6,663 nt of DNA from an uncultured Clostridia bacterium (GTDB taxonomy: Bacteria; Bacillota; Clostridia; Oscillospirales; Acutalibacteraceae). Of this stretch, positions 1 through 5,111 are shown piece by piece; the first letter of the stretch is position 1, and the number at the start of each line of letters is the position of its first letter. The notes under the pieces were generated by a model. That model searched no databases and was not told the DNA's origin. It was given only the letters and a program-made list of their open reading frames with translations. Made by a program: the position numbers and the translations under genes. The stretch lies in NCBI GenBank assembly GCA_904420155.1, contig CAJFUH010000243.1, positions 1-6,663 on the forward strand. The letters run 5' to 3'.

Positions 1-529
1 ATACCTTATTCTTAATTTCAAAGGCTTCCGCTTTGGTTTCCGTCTTAACGCTTCCGCCGTCGCTGATCACTACCTTGACGTTCATGATTTCGCACAGCGG
101 GATATCCACTTCTTTCTGGAACACGCCATTGTCGTCCCGTTCCCCGGTCACCGTCACGCTGTCCTGCTCGTCACAGGTATACATGAAAAACAGGTTTACC
201 CCTTCGTGATATTCCTTGGGCGTAGCCCGGAACGTCACATGCACAGTGCCGGCCACGGAATTGTATCTTCCCACTTCAATTTCAAATTCAGCCAGCATGC
301 TGTCTTCCTGCTCAATGCTGCCCCGCAGGTCCTCTTTGGCCCGCTCCAAGCTGTCCTGAAACCCGTCCTGGATGCCGGATACCTGTTCCGCTAACTGCGC
401 GGTGGTCTCGTTCAGCTCCCGGCGTAATCCCATGATTTCCCGGATGGCGAATACATTGGACGCCGTGATCAAAAGCAGGATCACCGCTGCGGCGGTAACC
501 CCCCATCGGATTTTGTGTTTGCGTTCCAT
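1..529 (-). CDS. Membrane-anchored coiled-coil protein, partial (C-terminus beyond left edge)
   Basis: I do not recognise the family. Reading leftwards from the ATG at 529-527, the frame stays open for 176 codons to the window edge, so the C-terminus is missing. A short basic start (MERKHKIRWG) is followed by one hydrophobic segment at about residues 11-28, which suggests a type II single-pass anchor with the rest outside the cell. Residues about 30-85 are Glu/Gln/Leu-rich with heptad-like spacing and no proline, consistent with a coiled coil. From about residue 86 the pattern alternates V/T/F with charged residues, like a beta-sandwich domain. The start is well supported: GGAGGT at 537-542 sits 7 nt upstream of the ATG. 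It lies 76 nt downstream of dut and is probably the last visible gene of the zapA operon. An anti-sigma-like or envelope sensor role is possible, but nothing in the sequence proves it. Confidence 0.8.
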   Translation of the reverse strand, partial: MERKHKIRWGVTAAAVILLLITASNVFAIREIMGLRRELNETTAQLAEQVSGIQDGFQDSLERAKEDLRGSIEQEDSMLAEFEIEVGRYNSVAGTVHVTFRATPKEYHEGVNLFFMYTCDEQDSVTVTGERDDNGVFQKEVDIPLCEIMNVKVVISDGGSVKTETKAEAFEIKNKV

Positions 530-536
530 ATCCCGT

Positions 537-542
537 ACCTCC
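537..542 (-). promoter_or_regulatory. Ribosome binding site of the membrane coiled-coil gene
   Basis: The minus strand reads GGAGGT, then 7 nt, then ATG, which is near-ideal and fixes the start at 529. The first two G of the site overlap the arm of a very small palindrome (CCGATTTCGG, 541-550), which is too short to claim regulation. Confidence 0.75.
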
Positions 543-554
543 GAAATCGGTTTT

Positions 555-588
555 GTTTTCCACAATCCTAAATGAAACCGTGGAAAAC
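555..588. repeat. 9-bp inverted repeat in the dut downstream gap
   Basis: GTTTTCCAC at 555-563 is perfectly repeated in inverted orientation as GTGGAAAAC at 580-588, separated by 16 nt. It lies between the dut stop and the RBS of the next gene. In the minus-strand transcript it would form a 9-bp A/U-rich stem. It is not followed by a clean U-tract in that direction, so it is not a convincing terminator. It could instead be an mRNA processing or stability element, or a protein-binding palindrome, because each arm contains the TTTTCCAC core of a DnaA-box-like motif. Confidence 0.55.
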
Positions 589-605
589 CTTTTATTTTCC
601 CAGCC

Positions 606-1058
606 TTAATGGGTTCCCGTAGACCCAAATCCGCCCTCTCCCCGGGCGGTCTCGTCCAAAACCTCCACTTCCTCCACCGGAAGCGCGCATACCGGGGTCA
701 CTACCAGCTGCGCGATCCGCTCTTCCGGGCGTATGGTGTACGGCTGGCTGCCCAGGTTGCACAATCCCACCTGGATTTCCCCCCGGTAGTCGCTGTCAAT
801 CACGCCCACGCCGTTGGACAGAGAGATCCCGTGCTTGACCCCCAAACCGCTGCGGGCGAATACCAGGGCCATGTAGCCCGGCCCCGGCAGCCCAATGGCA
901 ATGCCGGTGGGGATGACGGCCAAATCCCCGGGATGCAGGGTGACCTCCTCCTGGATGCAGGCGTATAAATCCATTCCGGCGGACCCTTCTGTGGCCCGTT
1001 TCGGGAGGATCGCCCTGGGATTTTTTTTCTGTATCTTTAATGTCAATTGCACGCTCAT
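606..1058 (-). CDS. dut: Deoxyuridine 5'-triphosphate nucleotidohydrolase (dUTPase)
   Basis: The enzyme hydrolyses dUTP to dUMP and pyrophosphate in the cytosol. This keeps uracil out of DNA and supplies dUMP for thymidylate synthesis. All five motifs of the trimeric dUTPase family are present in order: AGMDLYA (27-33), ARSGLG (68-73), GVIDSDYRGEI (85-95), RIAQLV (114-119) and RGEGGFGSTG (139-148). D88 of motif 3 is at the catalytic aspartate position, Y91 is the nucleotide-stacking tyrosine, and F143 is the motif-5 aromatic that closes over the base. At 150 aa the length is typical. The start is slightly uncertain: GAGGA (1059-1063) abuts the ATG at 1058, whereas the in-frame GTG at 1052-1050 sits 6 nt from it. 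The true protein may therefore be 148 aa. It is 44 nt downstream of the U32 gene and probably cotranscribed with it. Confidence 0.97.
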   Translation of the reverse strand: MSVQLTLKIQKKNPRAILPKRATEGSAGMDLYACIQEEVTLHPGDLAVIPTGIAIGLPGPGYMALVFARSGLGVKHGISLSNGVGVIDSDYRGEIQVGLCNLGSQPYTIRPEERIAQLVVTPVCALPVEEVEVLDETARGEGGFGSTGTH

Positions 1059-1064
1059 TCCTCA

Positions 1065-1083
1065 TTTCCACAATATCTGGAAA
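1065..1083. repeat. Short inverted repeat just upstream of dut
   Basis: TTTCCA (1065-1070) and TGGAAA (1078-1083) are inverted around a 7-nt loop. They lie in the 44-nt U32/dut gap and end a few bases before the dut Shine-Dalgarno sequence. In the transcript this would be a weak 6-bp stem. It shares its arm sequence with the larger inverted repeat downstream of dut. Chance is possible for a repeat this short. Confidence 0.35.
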
Positions 1084-1102
1084 ACCTTGTTTTTTCGACT
1101 GT

Positions 1103-3163
1103 TTAATCCACACCCCGGTCCGATAATCCACGTGTATAGCCGCTTTCCGGCCGATTCCCCTTGTGGAAAGCTCGAAAGTTTTCCTCACTTTCCACAGAGT
1201 TTTCCACAGAAAATCGGAAAACTACAAAATCCATTCCCTGGATTTCCCTCTTCCGGTCCGCCAAAACCACGGGGACGCTGTTGAGCACCTCGGTGCATCC
1301 CCCCGCGCATTGCAGGGGAAACGCGATCCCTTTCCGGTCGGTCAGTACCGGCGGCTTTTTACAGGCCAGACAGCCTTTCGGGCCGTTGGCCGCCGGGCAG
1401 TTCCGGGTGAGCATCAGGGGCATCCGCCCATATACCAGCAGGCCCCGGGGGATTTTCCCCCCTAACCGGGCCGCCTGTTTCAAACTCAGCTCCCAGGAGA
1501 CCTCCACGTCTTCCAGCCCCTGGTCTTCCGCCCATTCCAGGGCGGCGGTATTCATCAGGTTGAGGCCGAACCCCCCATGGATTTTCATCCCTGCCTGCTG
1601 TGCGGCGGCTACCGCGCCCAGCGTCCCTGCCCAGGCATGGGATACCCCTGCCTGCTTGGCCTGCTCCAGCAGGCGCAGCACCTGGCTTTCCGTGCCGAAC
1701 ATGCCCCGGGGGATTTCCACCGCCAGCCGGAACCCCCGCTCTTGCAGGGATTGCAGTTCCCGCGCCGGCGTGGAAAGGGGTACGTATACCCGGTCGCAGG
1801 ACCGGAATACGTCCGGGATATCCCCGTGGGGGAACCGGGCCCGCAGTTTGAGCGGCCCTGTCCTGTGTCCCCCCGTTTCGGGAAGCTCCCCGCGGGAAAA
1901 AGCGGGGCGGTCCCGCTGGGCCCGCTGCCGGGAAATGGATTCCAGCGCTTCCCGGCGCAGGCCGTTGAGGGCGGAAGCCGGCAGCGCCAATCCGGGCGCT
2001 ACCTGTGCGGAATATTCCCGGAGATAATAGGGGGTACCGCCCATCTTTTTTAATTGATCCCGGCACCGTTGGGCCGTGACCTCCACTTTCTGGGCGATCT
2101 GCGGGATGGGGCCTTCCACCGCCGCCTCATGCCGGCAATCGTCCTGTACCTTTAATAAAACCGGTTTGTCCGGCTGCACCGTCACTGCAACGTCCAGCGG
2201 GACGCGCGCCGGCTCCTCCTGATAGGCCGCCCGCAGCTGGGACAAAATTTCCCCCGTAGCCGCGGTGACGTCCTCCTTCTGCCGGATGCCGAACATCCCC
2301 CGGCCCCGCCGGCCCGTCAGGTAGCCGTCGGTAAAACCGGACCGGGAGAACACCGCCTCCAATTGATCCATCAGTTTTTGGGGCACGGGTTTTCCATCCG
2401 CCGCGATCCGGCAGGCGGAAACGGCGGCCGCCACATATTCCGGCCGCTTCATGCGCCCTTCTATTTTGGCGGAGCGCACGCCGATTTTTGTTAGTTCCCC
2501 CAACAAAGGGATGGCGCAGCAGTCCTTTAGGCTTAAATCGTGCCCGGTACCGCCCGGCGCGGCAAAAGGCAGGCGGCAGGGCTGGGCGCAAAGCCCCCGG
2601 TTGCCGCTGCGCCCGCCCAAAGCGGCGCTGAAATAGCACTGGCCGGACACCGACATGCACAGCGCCCCGTGGACAAACACCTCCAGCTCAATGGGGCTGG
2701 AAGCCGCGATCTCCCGGATCTCCGCAAGGGAAAGTTCCCGGGAAAGCACCACCCGGGAAAAACCCGCGTCGTACAGCATCTGCGCCCCCAGCGGGGTATG
2801 CACGCTCATTTGGGTGGAGCCGTGCAATCTTAGCCCCGGAGCCGCGCTGCGCACCAGGGAGGCAAAGCCCACGTCCTGTACAATCAGAGCGTCCACAGGC
2901 AGAGATGCGGCGTACTCTACCAATTCCATGGCGTCGCTCAGTTCCTCGTCCCGCATCAGCGTATTGACGGCCAGATACAGTTTTACGCCCCGGATATGGC
3001 AGTACTCCACAGCCTCTTTCAGCGCCTCCCGGTCAAAATTCCCGGCGTTGCCCCGGGCGCTGAACTGTTTCGCGCCCAGGTATACCGCGTCCGCGCCCAG
3101 GCGCACCGCTGGGACCAGGCTGTCGGGGCCGCCCGCCGGGGCCAGGATTTCTATGTTTCCCAT
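1103..3163 (-). CDS. U32 family peptidase / DUF3656 protein, RlhA- and PrtC-like
   Basis: The protein has 686 aa, close to the about 650-700 aa of E. coli RlhA (YdcP), the U32 protein needed for 23S rRNA C2501 hydroxylation. An N-terminal TIM-barrel-like part begins with EILAPAGGPDSLVPAV. The U32 signature is at about residues 161-179 (E-x-F-x-x-G-A-L-C, then S-G-Q-C-x-x-S), followed by GNRGLCAQPCR. C169, C176 and C192, with C196 or C215/C216, are candidates for the iron-sulfur cluster known in several U32 proteins. The KIEGRMKRPEYV block (233-244) is typical. Residues about 350-415 fit DUF3656, including PASALNGLRREALE. The C-terminal domain has a second cysteine set (C589, C598, C601, C619, C623) and ends in the family-like YTRGLSDRGV. 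The ATG at 3163 has AGGA about 10 nt upstream and lies 6 nt after the zapA stop, suggesting translational coupling. A cytosolic RNA-modifying role is more likely than true collagenase activity, but the substrate is inferred. Confidence 0.93.
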   Translation of the reverse strand: MGNIEILAPAGGPDSLVPAVRLGADAVYLGAKQFSARGNAGNFDREALKEAVEYCHIRGVKLYLAVNTLMRDEELSDAMELVEYAASLPVDALIVQDVGFASLVRSAAPGLRLHGSTQMSVHTPLGAQMLYDAGFSRVVLSRELSLAEIREIAASSPIELEVFVHGALCMSVSGQCYFSAALGGRSGNRGLCAQPCRLPFAAPGGTGHDLSLKDCCAIPLLGELTKIGVRSAKIEGRMKRPEYVAAAVSACRIAADGKPVPQKLMDQLEAVFSRSGFTDGYLTGRRGRGMFGIRQKEDVTAATGEILSQLRAAYQEEPARVPLDVAVTVQPDKPVLLKVQDDCRHEAAVEGPIPQIAQKVEVTAQRCRDQLKKMGGTPYYLREYSAQVAPGLALPASALNGLRREALESISRQRAQRDRPAFSRGELPETGGHRTGPLKLRARFPHGDIPDVFRSCDRVYVPLSTPARELQSLQERGFRLAVEIPRGMFGTESQVLRLLEQAKQAGVSHAWAGTLGAVAAAQQAGMKIHGGFGLNLMNTAALEWAEDQGLEDVEVSWELSLKQAARLGGKIPRGLLVYGRMPLMLTRNCPAANGPKGCLACKKPPVLTDRKGIAFPLQCAGGCTEVLNSVPVVLADRKREIQGMDFVVFRFSVENSVESEENFRAFHKGNRPESGYTRGLSDRGVD

Positions 3164-3169
3164 GCCCGG

Positions 3170-3733
3170 CTATTCCTTCGGCTCGTCCTGTTCCAGGAAG
3201 CTGAGCACTTCTTCATCCGCCTTATCGTCCACAGGGACGGGTTTGCTGTACATGCGCGCCTGGGGCGGGACCGGATGCCCCATAGGGGCCGCGGGCCGAG
3301 AGATGGGAGAAGGGGCCGCCACCGAACGTCCGGGGATCCCTCCCTGCTGCATGGGCTGGGAAGCCGTCTGCCCGGCGGGGCTGTCCTGTTCCGCCAGACG
3401 CATGCGCAACGTTTGGATTTCCCGTTTCATGGTCTCGATTTCCCGCCGCGCTTCCCCGGCCTCCATACGGGCCTTGGCGGATTCCTCCAGGTAATCCTTG
3501 ATCTGGCTGCGCAGGTTGTCCGCGCTCTGGTTGGCCTTTTTGGCCTCGTCGCAATAATCCAGCGCGGTGAGCACCGCCGCCATCAGCACGGAAATGCGGG
3601 TATTTTGCTGCATATTGGCGGTGATCCGTTTTTCCACTTCGTCTCCGATCCGGCGGACGTAGGATTCCTCCTCGTCGGAAGTAATGATATAATCAGTGCC
3701 AAACAGGCTTAATCTCACTCTATTTTTTCCCAT
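3170..3733 (-). CDS. zapA: Cell division protein ZapA, with extended C-terminus
   Basis: ZapA binds FtsZ and bundles protofilaments at mid-cell. The N-terminal 65 residues match the family: a beta-strand opening (NRVRLSLFGTDYIITSDEEE), then a helix with YVRRIGDEVEKRI, then the RISVLMAAVLTALDYCDE block. A long charged coiled coil follows (about 62-116), then a Pro/Gln/Gly-rich linker (about 119-167) and an acidic tail (DEEVLSFLEQDEPKE). Canonical ZapA is only about 85-110 aa; this one is 187 aa from the chosen start. I chose the ATG at 3733 because the family begins close to the NRVRL strand, with AAGGA about 11 nt upstream. An in-frame ATG at 3745 and a TTG at 3763 are alternatives. It is the first gene of the minus-strand operon and lies 6 nt from the U32 gene. 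Confidence 0.92.
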   Translation of the reverse strand: MGKNRVRLSLFGTDYIITSDEEESYVRRIGDEVEKRITANMQQNTRISVLMAAVLTALDYCDEAKKANQSADNLRSQIKDYLEESAKARMEAGEARREIETMKREIQTLRMRLAEQDSPAGQTASQPMQQGGIPGRSVAAPSPISRPAAPMGHPVPPQARMYSKPVPVDDKADEEVLSFLEQDEPKE

Positions 3734-3790
3734 GGTTGCGTCCATCCTTTCTAAAAACTCCAAAGAGCCGGCTTATACTGCCGTACCGTA

Positions 3791-3830
3791 TAGGTTTATT
3801 ATACTAAATTTTACCCGGATAGCAAACCTA
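3791..3830. repeat. 7-bp inverted repeat bracketing the zapA promoter
   Basis: TAGGTTT (3791-3797) and AAACCTA (3824-3830) are perfect inverted copies with 26 nt between them and centres about 33 bp apart, close to three helical turns. One arm covers the predicted transcription start and the other overlaps the -35 element. This is a plausible operator layout, but the arms are short enough for chance. Confidence 0.4.
3798..3825 (-). promoter_or_regulatory. Sigma-A-like promoter for the zapA operon
   Basis: On the minus strand a perfect TATAAT (-10, 3798-3803) is preceded by TTGCTA (-35, 3820-3825; 4 of 6 consensus bases) at a 16-nt spacer. The predicted start near 3791 gives a leader of about 58 nt before zapA. 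The whole promoter is bracketed by a 7-bp inverted repeat. Confidence 0.65.
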
Positions 3831-3833
3831 TTG

Positions 3834-3930
3834 CCCATATTTTCCAGAAACGTTACACACGCCTGCGGTGGAGCACGACGCGCGCCGGGCTTTTCCAGAA
3901 AGGCACTAACTGCCCGCGATAAAACGTAAA
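3834..3930. other. Spacer between the zapA promoter and the hairpin array
   Basis: I see no gene here on either strand. The only structure noticed is a direct repeat of TTTTCCAGAAA at 3840-3850 and 3891-3901, 51 bp apart. Open frames crossing this stretch lack a ribosome binding site and are shadows. Confidence 0.5.
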
Positions 3931-4095
3931 AGTTTTGCTCAAGCTTTTTCAAAAGCTTGCGGGGGTCTTGGGGGCGGAGCCCCCGGGCCGTCCTCCGCAG
4001 AGGACGGAACCCTTAAGAATCCAAAAGCTCAGGAGGGGAGGCCAAACCGTCCGGTGGACGGTTTGGCCGTGGGGAACCCTAGCGAGGGGTTCCCC
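3931..4095. repeat. Array of five consecutive hairpins, intergenic repeat element
   Basis: Five perfect stems follow one another. H1 is CAAGCTTTT/AAAAGCTTG (3940-3948, 3951-3959, 2-nt loop). H2 is GGGGGC/GCCCCC (3970-3984, 3-nt loop). H3 is CCGTCCTC/GAGGACGG (3988-4007, 4-nt loop). H4 is GGCCAAACCGTCC/GGACGGTTTGGCC (4040-4068, 13 bp, 3-nt loop). H5 is GGGGAACCC/GGGTTCCCC (4071-4095, 7-nt loop). I recall near-identical modules between genes in many Oscillospiraceae genomes, often mis-annotated as short ORFs, so this is probably a multicopy chromosomal repeat. It lies downstream of the 4182-4598 gene and upstream of zapA. It could therefore end or process that gene's transcript and insulate the zapA operon. 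No transposase or clear target duplication is visible. Confidence 0.8.
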
Positions 4096-4181
4096 ATCCT
4101 CTGCCGGCTTGTGTTATTTGCTAAAAGAATTTGCCTTTTTCCACAGTCTGAAAGGGACAAAGCCCCCTTATTCTCACCGTA
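4096..4181. other. Tail of the intergenic repeat region
   Basis: This short stretch between hairpin H5 and the stop of the minus-strand orphan gene has no gene. It contains TTTGCTAAAAGAATTTGCC followed by a TTTTTCCACAGTCTGAAAGG-like segment, which I recall as part of the same repeat family in related genomes. It also has a weak inverted pair (AAAGGG near 4150, CCCCTT near 4164) that could form a poor terminator stem for the gene to its right. Confidence 0.35.
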
Positions 4182-4598
4182 TTACAACCGCCCGTTTTGC
4201 GCCGCCGTACAGAAATAAGGCCCGTACCCGTCCTCATGGGTGGCCACATAGGTCCAGCCGGCGTCTTCATCCATCAGGTATAAGTCGTTTTCGTCCGCCA
4301 GCGCCTTGCTGGTCAGATGGGAGGCGTCCGGCATCATCAGCGCGTTTTCCTCATCCCCATCGTATTCATAGAAGGCCAGCAGCTTCTTTTTCGGCGTGTT
4401 CTCAAAGGCCGCCCTGGCTTCCTCCCCTTGCAGGCAGGGCGCCCGCCCGGAAGAAAACACCACCCACAGCACCGGCTTATAGTCCGGGGATTTCAGGGAT
4501 GCGGAAAGATTTGGACAAAACGCCGCAATCCATCTCCGGCGCAGTTCCTCGCAGGTGAGCGGGGTTTCAATCAGTTCCAGTTGGTCCGGTTGGTTCAT
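4182..4598 (-). CDS. Small cytosolic protein of unknown function, possibly DUF4275-like
   Basis: The product is 138 aa with no signal peptide or membrane segment. Function is unknown. Visible blocks are an N-terminal helix region (TCEELRRRWIAAF, 15-27), a central strand LWVVFSSG followed by APCLQGEEARAAFE (53-66), a FYEYDGDEENALMM segment (76-89), and a C-terminal block with LYLMDEDAGWTYVATHEDGYGPYF (107-129). The central GEEAR and the closing W-T-Y-V-x-T-H-E...G-P-Y-F pattern resemble what I remember of DUF4275 proteins, which have about the same length. This is from memory only. The start is supported by AGGAG (4608-4612) 9 nt upstream and a promoter at 4631-4659. It is monocistronic: divergent from the exported pair to the right, and separated from zapA by the hairpin array. 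Confidence 0.8.
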   Translation of the reverse strand: MNQPDQLELIETPLTCEELRRRWIAAFCPNLSASLKSPDYKPVLWVVFSSGRAPCLQGEEARAAFENTPKKKLLAFYEYDGDEENALMMPDASHLTSKALADENDLYLMDEDAGWTYVATHEDGYGPYFCTAAQNGRL

Positions 4599-4630
4599 GT
4601 CGTCATTCTCCTGTTTTTGTTGATGACCTT

Positions 4631-4659
4631 ATTATAGTGAGATTGGGGAGGATAAGCAA
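4631..4659 (-). promoter_or_regulatory. Promoter of the 138-aa orphan gene
   Basis: On the minus strand a perfect TATAAT (4631-4636) lies 17 nt downstream of TTGCTT (4654-4659; 3 of 6 -35 consensus bases). Initiation near 4624 would leave a short leader of about 25 nt containing the AGGAG ribosome binding site. Confidence 0.6.
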
Positions 4660-4883
4660 CGGTAATTTTTGTCCCTTTTGGCGGAAGGCTGCGGTTTTGG
4701 GGCGGCTGCCCTTCTTTTTTTTATAAAGGGCGGGCAAACGATATGGTTCCTGCCAACTAAGAATAATTTTACCAGAGTAATTTTTGATTTGGCCTTTTTC
4801 CTGTGACTTTTGTTCTTTCTCGCTCGTTTTTTACATAGATAAAAAAGGCAAATATCGTAACAGAGTTGCACCATATAGTAATA
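4660..4883. other. AT-rich intergenic stretch, no gene recognised
   Basis: No supported gene lies here. An open minus-strand frame (4632-4874, 80 codons) has no ribosome binding site, is low-complexity Lys-rich, and runs through the promoter of the neighbouring gene. Two structures were seen. GGGC/GCCC with a 4-nt loop (4700-4711), followed by a T-rich run to 4724, looks like a weak plus-strand terminator but has no plus-strand gene to end. A 7-bp A/T inverted repeat TTTTTTA/TAAAAAA lies near 4826-4846. The change from GC-rich to AT-rich sequence begins here. Confidence 0.45.
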
Positions 4884-4918
4884 TTAAAAATAATTTTTAT
4901 TTATTGTTGAAAAATTTC

Positions 4919-4947
4919 TTGTAAATTTAATTTAGTTGTGCTATTAT
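4919..4947 (+). promoter_or_regulatory. Promoter of the exported-protein operon
   Basis: TTGTAA (4919-4924; 4 of 6) and TATTAT (4942-4947; 5 of 6) are separated by 17 nt, an optimal sigma-A spacing. The A/T tracts immediately upstream (about 4884-4916) resemble an UP element. The predicted start near 4954 gives a leader of about 125 nt before the first gene. Confidence 0.65.
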
Positions 4948-4988
4948 ATAGATGAACTTAAATTTTTTAAAGAAAGAAGGGGATTCCA

Positions 4989-5111
4989 GTGCACGATTAC
5001 AGCAGGATGCAAATGACAGGACGTAAGAAACAAAATCAGGCGGTATCGCCTGCCGGTCGTAAAAAAGGAGGATTCCCTACATGTTTAAGAAGTTATTATG
5101 CGCGATCCTGA
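4989..5111 (+). CDS. Candidate 40-codon leader ORF overlapping the next gene start
   Basis: A GTG at 4989 is preceded by AAGGGG (4977-4982) at a 6-nt spacing, and the frame stays open for 40 codons to a TGA at 5109-5111, 31 nt into the following gene in another frame. The predicted peptide is basic and contains GRKK twice (codons 12-15 and 24-27). The two copies differ only at synonymous third positions (GGA/GGT, AAG/AAA), which hints at coding. There is no recognised homology. It may be a leader peptide that affects translation of the downstream gene, or a chance frame in a structured leader. Confidence 0.22.
   Translation: MHDYSRMQMTGRKKQNQAVSPAGRKKGGFPTCLRSYYARS
5037..5052 (+). promoter_or_regulatory. 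Small hairpin in the leader of the exported-protein operon
   Basis: CAGGCG and CGCCTG form a perfect 6-bp stem around the loop GTAT. The stem ends 11 nt before the AAAGGAGG ribosome binding site, so it does not hide it directly. I could not match the leader to any riboswitch class I know. Confidence 0.4.
5064..5071 (+). promoter_or_regulatory. Strong ribosome binding site of the 256-aa exported protein
   Basis: AAAGGAGG lies 9 nt upstream of the ATG at 5081 and fixes that start. Confidence 0.8.

Noticed and set aside
1188..1209. 12-bp-period direct repeat of TTTCCACAG as a regulatory tandem site
   Set aside because: It is at least partly explained as coding for the SVEN-SVES peptide repeat near the U32 C-terminus; kept only as part of the weak motif cluster.
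1161..2027. Plus-strand 288-codon open frame opposite the U32 gene
   Set aside because: It is antisense to a clearly conserved gene; the Arg/Ser/Pro-rich composition is typical of a GC-rich shadow frame.
2655..3494. Plus-strand 279-codon open frame opposite U32 and zapA
   Set aside because: It spans the antisense of two real genes and their junction, with no domain and shadow-like composition.
3840..3901. Direct repeat TTTTCCAGAAA, 51 bp apart, as target-site duplication of an insertion
   Set aside because: It encloses only 40 nt with no inverted ends or gene and does not flank the hairpin array.
3696..3929. Plus-strand 77-codon open frame opposite the zapA start
   Set aside because: It is antisense to the zapA 5' end and promoter, with no RBS and no protein-like pattern.
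3931..4095. CRISPR array or tRNA cluster
   Set aside because: The repeats are different palindromes, not identical direct repeats with unique spacers, and no cloverleaf or CCA-adjacent arm is present.
3935..4558. Plus-strand 207-codon open frame across the hairpin array
   Set aside because: It translates the palindromic repeats and then the antisense of the orphan gene. Such frames are typical false calls on this repeat type, and there is no RBS.
4700..4724. GC hairpin plus T-run as a plus-strand terminator
   Set aside because: The stem is only 4 bp and no plus-strand gene lies upstream, so it was mentioned within the intergenic entry but not called.
4632..4874. Minus-strand 80-codon open frame, Lys/Arg-rich
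   Set aside because: It has no ribosome binding site, is low complexity in AT-rich DNA, and overlaps the promoter of the 4182-4598 gene.
4989..5060. c-di-GMP-I (GEMM) riboswitch in the leader, suggested by GGACGTAAG
   Set aside because: The conserved CACAGGGCAAACC-type strand and tetraloop arrangement are missing.
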